Shown here one piece after another: positions 7,996 to 16,513 of a stretch of 64,000 bases of DNA (positions are counted from its first letter, which is position 1; every line of letters begins with the position of its first letter). A model generated the notes under the pieces. That model had not been told where the DNA came from, did not search any database, and saw only the letters and a list, made by a program, of their open reading frames with translations. The position numbers and the translations under genes are program-made. Origin of the DNA: CAYJPV01 sp964372095 (GTDB lineage: Bacteria > Acidobacteriota > Vicinamibacteria > Vicinamibacterales > JAKQTR01); the NCBI GenBank assembly GCA_964372095.1, contig CAYJPV010000005.1, positions 1-64,000 on the forward strand. The letters are read 5' to 3'.

Positions 7996-9240
7996 ATGCC
8001 GGAGACACTCCTCTTCCTGACCGAACTGATGGGAATGAAGGTCTACGACCTGAAGGGTCGTCGTGTCGGACGTGTGCGCGATGCCGGCGTCGTGCCCAGG
8101 GTCGACGCAGCCCGTGTCGATCGTTTTCTCATCGGCGGTGAACTGAACTGGTGGTCCGTGCGCCACGAGCAGGTGTCGGCCATCACGGTCGACGGCATCT
8201 ACCTGCGCGATGAGCAGGTCACCCCCTACCACGACGATGAGTACATGCTCAGAATCGTGCGGGATCTGCTGGACCAGCAGATTATCGACGTGCACGGCCG
8301 GAAGGTGGTGCGGGTCAACGACGTCACCTTCGAAGTCCGCCGCACCAATGCCCACGCGGAGCTGTGCGTGCGCGAGGTGGACATCGGGATGCGGAGCATC
8401 TTCCGGCGGCTGGCGCAGGGCGTGCTGCCGCCCCGGCTGATCCGCCGCATGATGGCCCCCATCGCCCCGAATTCGATCCGGTGGGAGTTCTGCAACATCG
8501 TCGAGGCCGACCCGCAGCGCCGACTGCGCCTCAATATCACCCATACGGCCCTCGAAGAACTCCATCCGGCCGACCTCGCCGACATCGTGGAGGACCTGAG
8601 CCCGGAAGATCGCGAAGCCATCTTCGAGTCCATCGACAGCGAGGTTGCCGCAGACGCCCTGGCCGAGGTCGAAGACCCGAAGATCCAGGCCAACATCCTG
8701 GAGTCGCTCGAGGCCGATCGCGCGGCGGACATCGTCGAGGAAATGGACCCCGCCGAGGCCGCCGATGTGCTCGAAGAGCTCGAAGACGAGACGTCGGAGG
8801 CCATTCTTGGCGAGATGGAACTCGAGGAGAAGACGGAGGTCGAAGAGGCTCTTGAGTTGCACGAAGACTCGGCCGGCCGCCTCATGAACAGCGAGTTTAT
8901 TGCCGTGCCGGCGTCGGCGTCGGTGACCGACGCGTTGCGGGCCATCCGCGAGAACCCGGACCTGGTCGACACGCTGACCACACTGTTCCTGGAGGATCCG
9001 TACGGGGTGCTGTGCGGTGCCGTGCCGGTGGCGCGCCTGGTGCTCGCAGAACCCGGAGTGCCCCTGGGCGACCTCGTGGTCGACGAACTCGTCTCCGTGC
9101 CGATTGGCGAGCACGCCGATCGCGTGGTGGCGCTCGTGGACAAGTACAGCCTGATGGCCTTGCCGGTCGTGGACGATGCCGGGAAACTGGTCGGCGCGAT
9201 CACGGCAGACGACGTCATCTCGGCGTTGCGGCAGGAGTAG
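7996..9240 (+). CDS. PRC-barrel / MgtE-N / CBS regulatory protein without a channel domain
   Basis: The 414-residue soluble protein has two PRC-barrel-like segments (about 10-75 and 85-140; MGMKVYDLKGRRVGRV and QQIIDVHGRKVVRVNDV). A MgtE N-terminal acidic superhelix follows (about 180-285; EEMDPAEAADVLEELEDE), then a CBS pair (about 290-412) ending ITADDVISALRQE. MgtE normally continues into a membrane channel, which is absent here. The next gene, 3 nt downstream, is an Nramp-like carrier, so this may be a Mg2+-sensing partner acting in trans. A TATAAG sequence lies about 25 nt before the ATG. Confidence 0.88.
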   Translation: MPETLLFLTELMGMKVYDLKGRRVGRVRDAGVVPRVDAARVDRFLIGGELNWWSVRHEQVSAITVDGIYLRDEQVTPYHDDEYMLRIVRDLLDQQIIDVHGRKVVRVNDVTFEVRRTNAHAELCVREVDIGMRSIFRRLAQGVLPPRLIRRMMAPIAPNSIRWEFCNIVEADPQRRLRLNITHTALEELHPADLADIVEDLSPEDREAIFESIDSEVAADALAEVEDPKIQANILESLEADRAADIVEEMDPAEAADVLEELEDETSEAILGEMELEEKTEVEEALELHEDSAGRLMNSEFIAVPASASVTDALRAIRENPDLVDTLTTLFLEDPYGVLCGAVPVARLVLAEPGVPLGDLVVDELVSVPIGEHADRVVALVDKYSLMALPVVDDAGKLVGAITADDVISALRQE

Positions 9241-9243
9241 CCC

Positions 9244-10494
9244 GTGCGGTTGATCGAGCACCTGCCACGCCCCCTGGTCGTCTTCTTCAGCGTCATCGGC
9301 CCGGGGTTCATCACCGCGATGGTGGACAACGACGCCGGCGGCATCTACACGTATTCGGAGGCGGGCGCCCGCTTCGGGTACACGCTGCTCTGGACGCTGC
9401 CCCCCATCGCCCTGCTGCTGGTCATCACCCAGGAAATGAACGCCCGCATGGGAGCCGTGACGGGCAAGGGCCTGTCGGATCTGATCCGGGAAGAATTCGG
9501 CCTGCGCAAGACGTTCCTGGTGATGATCCTGCTCGTCCTCGCGAACCTCACGAACGTCATGGCGAACTTCGCGGGCGTGGCGTCGGCCCTCGAACTGTTC
9601 CACGTCAGCCGCTACGTGTCGGTCCCGCTGGCGGCCGTGGCCGTGTGGTTCCTGGTGGTCAAGGGCACGTACAACAGCGTCGAGAAGATCTTCCTGGGCG
9701 CGTGCGTCACCTACATCGCCTACATCATTGCGGCGGTGCTCATCAGCCCGGACTGGGAAGCGTCGGCCCTCGCCAGCGTGCGCCCGGTCTTCATCGGGGA
9801 CACCGTCTACCTGGTACTGATTGTCGGCCTCGTCGGCACGTCCGTCGCGCCGTGGATGCAGTTCTACCTCCAGGCGGCCGTGGTCGAGAAGGGCATCAAC
9901 GTCAAGGACTACGCCGAATCGCGCATCGAGGTCATCGTCGGCTGCATCGTCATGGTCGTCGTGGCCTTCTTTATCATCGTGGCCTGCGCAGCGGCCATCT
10001 GGACCAAGGGCCCGCGGGGCATCGACAGCGCGGCGGACGCGGCCACGGCGCTGAAGCCGTTTGGCGAGTACGCCTATCTGCTGTTCAGCGCCGGACTGCT
10101 GAACGCCTCCCTGTTCGCGGCGAGTATCCTGCCCTTGTCGACGGCGTATTCGGTCTGCGAAGGCCTGGGCTTCGAGTCGGGGGTGAACAAGCGGTTCCGG
10201 GAAGCGCCGATCTTCTACTGGCTGTACACACTGCTCATCGTCGTCGGGGCCGGCGTCGTGCTGATTCCCGGGTTCCCGCTGGTGCGCATGATCCTGTTTT
10301 CGCAGGTCGTAAACGGGATCCTGCTGCCCCTCGTGCTCGTGTTCATGTTGAAACTGGTGAACAACCGCAACCTGATGCGCGAGTGGGTCAACCCCAGGGT
10401 GTACAACCTGGTGGCGTGGGTGGCCGTCGTCGTGCTGATTGGCCTCGCCGTGGTCCTGATGGGTATCACCGTCAGGGATTTGTGGGTGCCCTGA
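9244..10494 (+). CDS. Nramp-superfamily divalent metal carrier with unusual metal-site motifs
   Basis: The 416-residue protein has about eleven membrane helices and starts at GTG 9244. Its helix-1 sequence GPGFITAMVDNDAGG aligns with the Nramp DPGN region but reads DNDAGG (Asp28-Gly33). The helix-6 region reads GTSVAPWMQFYLQA where Mn/Fe Nramps have a Met-Pro-His motif, so Met becomes Ala and His becomes Trp. Loss of that Met is associated with Mg2+-transporting Nramp relatives, as I recall. With the MgtE-N partner upstream, Mg2+ is a plausible substrate, but this is inference. Two hairpins follow the gene. Confidence 0.85.
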   Translation: MRLIEHLPRPLVVFFSVIGPGFITAMVDNDAGGIYTYSEAGARFGYTLLWTLPPIALLLVITQEMNARMGAVTGKGLSDLIREEFGLRKTFLVMILLVLANLTNVMANFAGVASALELFHVSRYVSVPLAAVAVWFLVVKGTYNSVEKIFLGACVTYIAYIIAAVLISPDWEASALASVRPVFIGDTVYLVLIVGLVGTSVAPWMQFYLQAAVVEKGINVKDYAESRIEVIVGCIVMVVVAFFIIVACAAAIWTKGPRGIDSAADAATALKPFGEYAYLLFSAGLLNASLFAASILPLSTAYSVCEGLGFESGVNKRFREAPIFYWLYTLLIVVGAGVVLIPGFPLVRMILFSQVVNGILLPLVLVFMLKLVNNRNLMREWVNPRVYNLVAWVAVVVLIGLAVVLMGITVRDLWVP

Positions 10495-10626
10495 CGGGGT
10501 GGCGGTCCCGGGTATCCTGTCCAGAGGGGATACCGCGGGGATCCGGTCCTGGCTAGAGTAGAAGTGGGTCGTCACCCGGCCATCCGGAACGACCCTGCAT
10601 CACCTACGCAACCTCCATGTCTTCAG

Positions 10627-10652
10627 GGATGGACGGCCGGCACCGTCCATCC
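10627..10652 (+). terminator. Hairpin downstream of the Nramp-like gene
   Basis: A perfect 10-bp stem (GGATGGACGG / CCGTCCATCC) with a 6-nt loop is followed by CTTGCTTTG. It is 133 nt beyond the stop and is the best terminator candidate for the two-gene unit. Confidence 0.6.
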
Positions 10653-10668
10653 CTTGCTTTGTACGCAC

Positions 10669-10711
10669 GAAGCAGGGGCCCGGAGCCTCCACGGCCCCGG
10701 GCCCCTGCTTC
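10669..10711. terminator. Long GC-rich hairpin in a convergent spacer
   Basis: A perfect 15-bp inverted repeat (10669-10683 with 10697-10711, arms GAAGCAGGGGCCCGG and its complement) with a 13-nt loop lies between convergent genes. It could end transcription from either side. Its right arm runs into GCTTCGT heptads. Confidence 0.6.
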
Positions 10712-10750
10712 GTGCTTCGTGCTTCGTGCTTCTACTGTCTACTGACTACT
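10704..10750. repeat. Heptad chain GCTTCGT to CTGACTA
   Basis: The units GCTTCGT (three), GCTTCTA, CTGTCTA and CTGACTA follow one another in register up to just before the M28 peptidase stop codon. This shows a switch between two repeat families without a change of phase. Confidence 0.88.
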
Positions 10751-10759
10751 CTGTTCCCC

Positions 10760-13192
10760 CTACCGCAGCCCGGCCGGTGACGCCGGGAACCGGGCGAGAT
10801 TGCCAGGCGCCGGAACACCCATCATCCCCGGGGCGCCGACACCAACAGCCGCGTTGATTTCCTGTTTCGTCCAGCCAGCTTTCAGCAACGCCACGTACAG
10901 GGCCTTCAGCCCGTCAACTCTCGCCTCACTCGGGCCGACAGAAATCAGCACGTTGGCCTTGCCGAGCGCCTTCTGCGCCGCCTCGAGCCGCCGCACGGAG
11001 GCCGTCACGTCGCCGGCGTCACACTCGACCACCGCCAGCGCGTTGTTCTTCTTGAACTTCTCGATCACCGCCGGCGACCGCGACGGCATTCCGGTCACCA
11101 GGATCGGCTTCGTCGCCGAATCAAGCACCGACACCAGCAGCGTTTCGGCAGGCGACACGAGGTGCAGCACGACCCCGGCGGCCTCCATCGCCTTGAGGGC
11201 GGCCTTGCCTTCGTGCGTCACGGTCTCGCCGAACCACACCCCATCCGGCGAGGCCACATCCACACGTCCGATGTTCAAGGCCGTTGCCGCAGCTTCAATC
11301 AGCGCGATGCTGCCGCCAAACACGCCCGCGCCCCGTACGCCCGTCGCGATGCGCGCGTTCCCGCCGCCGCGTCCACCCATGCGGCCTGTCGGCTGCGCGC
11401 CGCGCCCGCTGCTGAGGTCCCTCAGCCGCTGGCCGATCGCCGCCACCAGTTCTTCGCGCGTGCTCGGACGCACGTACTGCCAGGACCCGGCCACGACCGC
11501 ATTGACCGACGGCGCCGCAAAGCGCATGGCGTCGTACTGCACCTGGCGGTCGGCAATCAGCAGATTCACACCGGTCTCGTTCGCCAGGTTCCACATCCCC
11601 TGAAGGACGAACTGCCCGGTCTTCGCGAGAATCGCCGCATCCGACTTCGCCGGGTCGTCACCCGAATCGTGATAGTCGGGATGCCCGGCACCCCCGCTGG
11701 TCATCAGCCCGAGCGCCTCGATGCCTCGCTCGATGAACGCCGAATAATCGCTGCCACCGGGCCCGGCGGTCGACGGGTCCACCACACTGATGACGTCAGG
11801 CAACTGATCGCGCTTGATCACGTCCCAGGTCGCCGGGAAGTTCAAGGCGCCGGGCGCGCCAATCCGGTCGCCCAGGGCCACCATGTCGAGGTTGATGTAG
11901 CCGACCACGCGGTCCATCGACACGCCGTCAGGCGGGTTGGCAGCATAGTGGTTCGACCCGAGCAGCCCCTGCTCTTCACCGGTCCACAGACAGAAGATCA
12001 TCGTCCGCTTCGGCTGCACCTTGTTGACGGCAAACAACCTCGCCACTTCCATCGTCACTGCCGCACCGGACGCGTTGTCGTCAGCGCCGTTGAAAATGAC
12101 GCCGTTGGTCACGCCCACGTGGTCGAGGTGGCCTCCCACGATGACGTATTGCGCCTTGAGGGTGGGATCGGTCCCCGTGATCTTCGCGATCACGTTCCGG
12201 CCAACGTGGTTCTTGAACTTCTCGCCGTACAGCGTCGTGGTCGTGTAGCCCTTGATCTGGGCCATCACGCCGGTCTTCATGGACCGGGCTTTCTTCGCCT
12301 TGATATCGCTCTGGATCCCCGCCAGACGCGCCCCGAAACCGCGGATCGATTCCTGGGGATCGCGCCACATCACGGCGCGGAACACGCGGTCGTCGACCGT
12401 CGGGACGAACAGGAACGGCTTCTTGAAGGGCGACTCGTCAACCGGGCGCCGAAGTCCACCCATCATGGCCGCCGGCGCGGGCGCTGCGGCGGCCGGCCCG
12501 CCAAACATGCCGCCGCCACCAACCGGGGCCGTATAGAGCAGGATGGCCGCAGCCCCCTTCTCGTAGGCCGTCAGCGCCTTCTTCTGGTCCGTCGATTCCT
12601 CGGCCCACTCTTCTTTCGCCGGCTGCGGTGCCGGGACCGGCGCAGCCCCGCCCATCGACGGGCGAGGATCCGCTGCGGCGCTCGGAGAGCCTTTCAGCGC
12701 CAGCACGATCTTGCCTTTGACGTCGAGGCCGGCGTACTCGTCAAGTCCCTTCGCCGGGGCCGAAATGCCGTACCCGACGAACACCACCTCCGCATTGACG
12801 CTGGTCCCGGGCGTGGACTGCGTATCGACGATGAAGTCGTTGTCGCGCAGGGAAAACGCCCGGCCGCCGACAGACAGCGCGGGAATGCCGGTGGTCCACA
12901 CGAACGAACTGCGCGCGCCCGTCATCGGCACGCCCTGGAAGTACGTGCCCTTCTCGCCCGCGGGCTCGAGCCCCCATTCTTTGAACTTGCCGGCCGCCCA
13001 GTCGGCCATACGCTCGTAGCCGGGGGTCAGCGTACGCCGGCCCTGCTGCTCGTCTGCCGACAGATAGGTGATGTAACCCTTGATGACCCCGCCATCAACC
13101 TTGATGGACGTGGGCTGGGCCATCGCGCCCACGGAACACACGAGGCCAAGGCACACGCCTGCTGCCAGGCGGTACGCACTGCGTCGATTCAT
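10760..13192 (-). CDS. Secreted M28-family zinc aminopeptidase
   Basis: The 810-residue protein has a signal peptide (cleavage near AMAQ, about residue 26), a protease-associated insert (about 120-240) and a dizinc M28 catalytic core. The core shows GGHLDHVG (zinc His/Asp), GADDNASGA (bridging Asp), TGEEQGLLGS (catalytic and zinc Glu) and GHPDYHDSGD (final zinc His). About 230 further residues form a C-terminal region of unknown fold. It probably hydrolyses peptides outside the cytoplasm. It is a lone minus-strand gene. A 241-nt spacer rich in TTCGGCT heptads separates it from the next gene upstream. Confidence 0.9.
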   Translation of the reverse strand: MNRRSAYRLAAGVCLGLVCSVGAMAQPTSIKVDGGVIKGYITYLSADEQQGRRTLTPGYERMADWAAGKFKEWGLEPAGEKGTYFQGVPMTGARSSFVWTTGIPALSVGGRAFSLRDNDFIVDTQSTPGTSVNAEVVFVGYGISAPAKGLDEYAGLDVKGKIVLALKGSPSAAADPRPSMGGAAPVPAPQPAKEEWAEESTDQKKALTAYEKGAAAILLYTAPVGGGGMFGGPAAAAPAPAAMMGGLRRPVDESPFKKPFLFVPTVDDRVFRAVMWRDPQESIRGFGARLAGIQSDIKAKKARSMKTGVMAQIKGYTTTTLYGEKFKNHVGRNVIAKITGTDPTLKAQYVIVGGHLDHVGVTNGVIFNGADDNASGAAVTMEVARLFAVNKVQPKRTMIFCLWTGEEQGLLGSNHYAANPPDGVSMDRVVGYINLDMVALGDRIGAPGALNFPATWDVIKRDQLPDVISVVDPSTAGPGGSDYSAFIERGIEALGLMTSGGAGHPDYHDSGDDPAKSDAAILAKTGQFVLQGMWNLANETGVNLLIADRQVQYDAMRFAAPSVNAVVAGSWQYVRPSTREELVAAIGQRLRDLSSGRGAQPTGRMGGRGGGNARIATGVRGAGVFGGSIALIEAAATALNIGRVDVASPDGVWFGETVTHEGKAALKAMEAAGVVLHLVSPAETLLVSVLDSATKPILVTGMPSRSPAVIEKFKKNNALAVVECDAGDVTASVRRLEAAQKALGKANVLISVGPSEARVDGLKALYVALLKAGWTKQEINAAVGVGAPGMMGVPAPGNLARFPASPAGLR

Positions 13193-13264
13193 AGAGATCC
13201 TCTCAGCGGGGGCTGGAAGCAGAACGGATTGAAGTCACCTGGGATATACGCCAGCCTTTGCCCA

Positions 13265-13430
13265 GGGGTTTACCTGGGCGAATGCCGGCCTTCGGCGTTC
13301 GACCTTCGGCTCAAGACCGACCTTCGGCCTTCGGCTATCGGCTTTCGGCTCAATACCGGCCTTCGGCGTTCGACCTTCGGCGTTCGGCTCAATACACGGT
13401 CGAGTTGATCGCCGATGGCCGATAGCCGAC
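13265..13430. repeat. TTCGGCT/TTCGACC heptad array
   Basis: The spacer between the M28 gene and the cupin gene is largely TTCGGCG, TTCGACC, TTCGGCT, ATCGGCT and CTCAATA-type units. There are two larger duplicated blocks (around 13285-13335 and 13357-13395). No gene is visible here. Confidence 0.85.
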
Positions 13431-13433
13431 CTG

Positions 13434-13763
13434 TCAATCCACGATGAACAACGTGGCGCCGGCCGTGGTGCGCGAACGATGGGGTATGTCGTTGTCGGCC
13501 ACCTGGTAACTCTGCCCCGGTCTCAGCGTCACCGTACGTCCGTCTTTCAGTTCAGTCTGCAACTCGCCTTCGAGGACCAGGAGCACATGTCCGCGGCTGC
13601 ACCAGTGATCGGCGAGGTATCCCGGCGAATACTCGACCATCCGGACGCGGATGTTGCCGATCTCCACCGTCCGCCAGTAGGCGGTCCCGGTCTCGCCGGC
13701 GTGCTCGGTTTTCGGGACATTCGCCCAATCCGTCGTGCCGAACGGCACCTGTTCGATACGCAT
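13434..13763 (-). CDS. Small cupin-fold protein
   Basis: The 109-residue single-domain cupin has a first motif around DHWCSRGHVLLVLEGEL (about 51-67) and a second around PGQSYQVADNDIPHRSRT (about 80-97). A His and an acidic residue are placed for a metal site, though the set is not the classic three-His-Glu pattern. It follows the zinc-ribbon gene by 15 nt, so the two are probably cotranscribed. No specific substrate can be inferred. Confidence 0.8.
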   Translation of the reverse strand: MRIEQVPFGTTDWANVPKTEHAGETGTAYWRTVEIGNIRVRMVEYSPGYLADHWCSRGHVLLVLEGELQTELKDGRTVTLRPGQSYQVADNDIPHRSRTTAGATLFIVD

Positions 13764-13778
13764 GGCGTCGCCTCTCCT

Positions 13779-14426
13779 TTACTCCTGCTTCGCGCCGCAG
13801 TCGGCGCAGAACTTCGCTCCGGCTTTGACCGTGGACCCGCACTCGGTGCAGTGCCGCTCGGCATCGATCTTCGTGCCGCACTCGGCGCAGAACTTGACCT
13901 TGGCGGGCAGCGGCGCGTTGCAGCCCGGGCAGGTGGCCCGGACGCCGTCGCGCCAGTTCTTCTCCTTGAGCATCGCCCGGTCTTCTTCGGCCACCTGCGA
14001 GTGGGCCCAGATTTCCTGCACGGTCCGGCTGGCCTGCGCCGCCGCCATCTCGACCCCGAGGTCCGGTGCGCACTGCTTGCAGAGGCCCTTGCCGTCGTTC
14101 CAGCAGCTTTTGCGGCACACCCAGGACGAACAGCGGGAGCACTGAACGAAGTCGGGCTTCAGTTCCTCCATGGCTTCCGTGAACGCGCCGTCGTGCGCCT
14201 TCTCCCAGGCTGCCGTGCGCGCGCGTTCGCCGAGGTCGGCCGCCGTGCCGAACAGTCCTCCAAAGAGGCTGCTCGCCGCATCCAGGGCGCTGGACAGCGT
14301 GCCGAGCGCCGACGCGTTGAACGCCGTCCGGAATCCCGTTCCGCACCGGTCGCAGAAGAACTCGAACTGAAATCCCTTGTTGGTGCTGAGGTCGTTGTAG
14401 TTGCGGGTGAACTGAATCTTGCCCAT
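13779..14426 (-). CDS. Multi-zinc-ribbon protein
   Basis: The 215-residue protein has at least five zinc-knuckle-like pairs: CDRC, CSRC with CRKSC, CKQC, CPGC with CAEC, and CTEC with CADC. The last two form a C-terminal double zinc-ribbon. A helical Ala/Gly-rich segment (about 38-85) lies between the first pair and the rest. It resembles bacterial zinc-ribbon proteins often found with SPFH/virion-core-like genes, but none is nearby. Its function is unknown. Confidence 0.8.
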   Translation of the reverse strand: MGKIQFTRNYNDLSTNKGFQFEFFCDRCGTGFRTAFNASALGTLSSALDAASSLFGGLFGTAADLGERARTAAWEKAHDGAFTEAMEELKPDFVQCSRCSSWVCRKSCWNDGKGLCKQCAPDLGVEMAAAQASRTVQEIWAHSQVAEEDRAMLKEKNWRDGVRATCPGCNAPLPAKVKFCAECGTKIDAERHCTECGSTVKAGAKFCADCGAKQE

Positions 14427-14544
14427 GGCGGCTCCTGCAGGGGGGTCCGCGTATCGTACACCGAGATGGCAACGGGGGGATCCGGTCTCCGGTGCGCAGG
14501 CCGGACCCGGCCGTGTAGAATCGCCTGCACCGGAGGGGTTGTCT

Positions 14545-16302
14545 ATGTACCGTGTCGTATCGAACCGTCTCGTCGGGCATGCCGGGCTGGCTGTTGCGTG
14601 CGCGCTGCTGCTGGGACTGGCGGTACCGTCTTCACCGCAGGCGCAGGCGGGACCGCGTATCAGTGTGTCGTTTCCGTCCTCGTCGAGCGCCGCGCCGCTC
14701 GACGGGCGGCTGCTGCTGATGATCTCGACCGCTCGAGACGGCGAACCACGTTTTCAGATCAACGACAGCGTCCGTACGCAGCAGGTCTTCGGCCGTGACG
14801 TCGACGGCCTGAAACCCGGACAGGCCTCCATCTTCGACGCCTCGGTGCTCGGCTATCCACACGGGAGCCTGGGCGATCTGCCCGCCGGAACGTATACCGT
14901 GCAGGCGCTGCTCCACCGGTACGAAACATTCACGCGGGCCGATGGCCACACGGTGAAGCTGCCCATGGACCGCGGCGAAGGCCAGCAGTGGAACCTCGCA
15001 CCGGGCAATCTCTACAGCACGCCGCGAACGGTCACCTACGATCCGGCACGCCCGACCCCGGTGACCATCGCGCTCGACCGGATCATCCCGCCGATCCCGG
15101 ATCCGCCGACGACGAAGTACATCAAGCACGTGCGCATCCAGAGCGAGCGCCTAACGAAGTTCTGGGGCAGACCCATGTTCCTCGGGGCGCACGTGCTGGT
15201 GCCGGAAGGCTGGGACACGCACCCCCAGGCGCGATATCCGCTGATCATCAACCACGGGCACTTCCCGTACACGTTCGGCGGATTCCGTGAAGAACCGCCG
15301 GACCCGAACCTGCCGTGCGAGTACAGCCAGCGGTTCCGGCTCGACTGCTACAACCGCATCGAGGAGCAGGAGGCGCACGAGTTCTACAAGGCGTGGACGG
15401 GGCCGGAGTTCCCGCGATTCCTGATCATCGAAATTCAGCACGCCAACCCGTACTACGACGACTCCTACGCCGTGAACTCCGCGAACCTGGGGCCCTACGG
15501 CGACGCGATCACCCACGAGTTGATCCCGCACATCGAGAAAGAATTCCGCGGCATCGGCCAGGGGTGGGCGCGCTTCATGTACGGCGGCTCAACGGGAGGC
15601 TGGGAGGCCATGGCGGCCCAGGTGTTCTATCCCGAGGAGTACAACGGCGCGTATATCGCCTGCCCCGATCCCATCGACTTCCGCGCGTACACGGTGGTCA
15701 ATCTGTACGAAGACACCAATGCGTTCTACCAGGAGGGGCCCTGGCGAAAGGTGCCCAGGCCCGGGCTGCGTAACTATCTTGGCCACGTCAGCACGCTCCT
15801 GAAGGACATGAACCACCTTGAACTCGTGCTCGGCACGAAAGGCCGCTCGGGTGGCCAGTGGGACATCTGGCAGGCGGTGTACTCGCCGGCGGGTGCCGAC
15901 GGGTATCCCAAGGCCATCTTCGACAAACGCACGGGCGTCATCGACAAGGATGTGGCGGCCCACTGGCGGGACCACTACGACCTCTCGCACATCCTGCGGC
16001 GGGACTGGGCCACGCTCGGGCCGAAACTGCGCGGCAAGCTGCACATCTACGTCGGCGACATGGACAACTACTATCTCAACAACGCGGTCTACCTCGTCGA
16101 GGAGTTCCTCAAGACCGCCACCCCGCCGTACGAAGGCACCGTCGACTACGGAGACCGCGCGGAACACTGCTGGAACGGGGACCACTCGCAGCCCAACGCC
16201 ATCTCCCGGCTGCGGTACCACCAGATGTTCGCGCCGAAGATCCTGCAGCGGCTGTTGTCCACCGCCCCACCGGGAGCGGACGTCACGAGCTGGCGGTACT
16301 GA
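14545..16302 (+). CDS. Secreted esterase-like alpha/beta hydrolase
   Basis: The 585-residue exported protein has a signal peptide ending near PQAQA. It has an N-terminal beta-rich domain (about 30-200) and an esterase-D-like alpha/beta hydrolase domain whose nucleophile elbow is YGGSTGGWE (Ser349). A late His in YGDRAEHCWNGDHSQP probably completes the triad. The substrate is unknown. ATG 14545 is preceded by GGAGGGG and by TAGAAT at 14516, a possible -10. The sequence immediately after the stop is a G-rich heptad run that breaks into an N gap. Confidence 0.82.
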   Translation: MYRVVSNRLVGHAGLAVACALLLGLAVPSSPQAQAGPRISVSFPSSSSAAPLDGRLLLMISTARDGEPRFQINDSVRTQQVFGRDVDGLKPGQASIFDASVLGYPHGSLGDLPAGTYTVQALLHRYETFTRADGHTVKLPMDRGEGQQWNLAPGNLYSTPRTVTYDPARPTPVTIALDRIIPPIPDPPTTKYIKHVRIQSERLTKFWGRPMFLGAHVLVPEGWDTHPQARYPLIINHGHFPYTFGGFREEPPDPNLPCEYSQRFRLDCYNRIEEQEAHEFYKAWTGPEFPRFLIIEIQHANPYYDDSYAVNSANLGPYGDAITHELIPHIEKEFRGIGQGWARFMYGGSTGGWEAMAAQVFYPEEYNGAYIACPDPIDFRAYTVVNLYEDTNAFYQEGPWRKVPRPGLRNYLGHVSTLLKDMNHLELVLGTKGRSGGQWDIWQAVYSPAGADGYPKAIFDKRTGVIDKDVAAHWRDHYDLSHILRRDWATLGPKLRGKLHIYVGDMDNYYLNNAVYLVEEFLKTATPPYEGTVDYGDRAEHCWNGDHSQPNAISRLRYHQMFAPKILQRLLSTAPPGADVTSWRY

Positions 16303-16513
16303 CTGGGGGTTGGGGGTTGGGGGTTGGGGGTTGGGGGGTGGNNNNNNNNNNGGGGGCGGGCCGGCGCGGGGGGGGGGGCCCCCCCCGCCGCACCGGGACA
16401 AGGGGCAAGGGCACGGGGCATGGGAGGATGCAGGGGCAAATGACTATTCGCCCCTTCTTGCTTCCTGCTTCTTTCCGCGCCCCAACCCCCAATCCCCAAT
16501 CCCCAACCCCCAG
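16303..16513. repeat. Heptad chain between convergent genes, interrupted by an assembly gap
   Basis: From the esterase stop, TGGGGGT-type units run into ten Ns (16342-16351) and a poly-G/poly-C stretch that looks like low-quality sequence. From 16395 to 16513 the sequence again divides into 17 exact heptads, including CTGCTTC and TCCCCAA units, and ends precisely at the DGK-like stop codon. No gene lies here. Confidence 0.9.

Noticed and set aside
7903..10575. 890-codon open frame antisense to the MgtE-N and Nramp genes
   Set aside because: It mirrors the codon bias of two clear plus-strand genes, is rich in His/Arg/Asp/Gln as expected of an antisense frame in GC-rich DNA, and shows no domain.
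11162..13408. 748-codon frame antisense to the M28 peptidase
   Set aside because: The peptidase carries complete zinc and catalytic motifs; the antisense frame runs into heptad repeats at its end.
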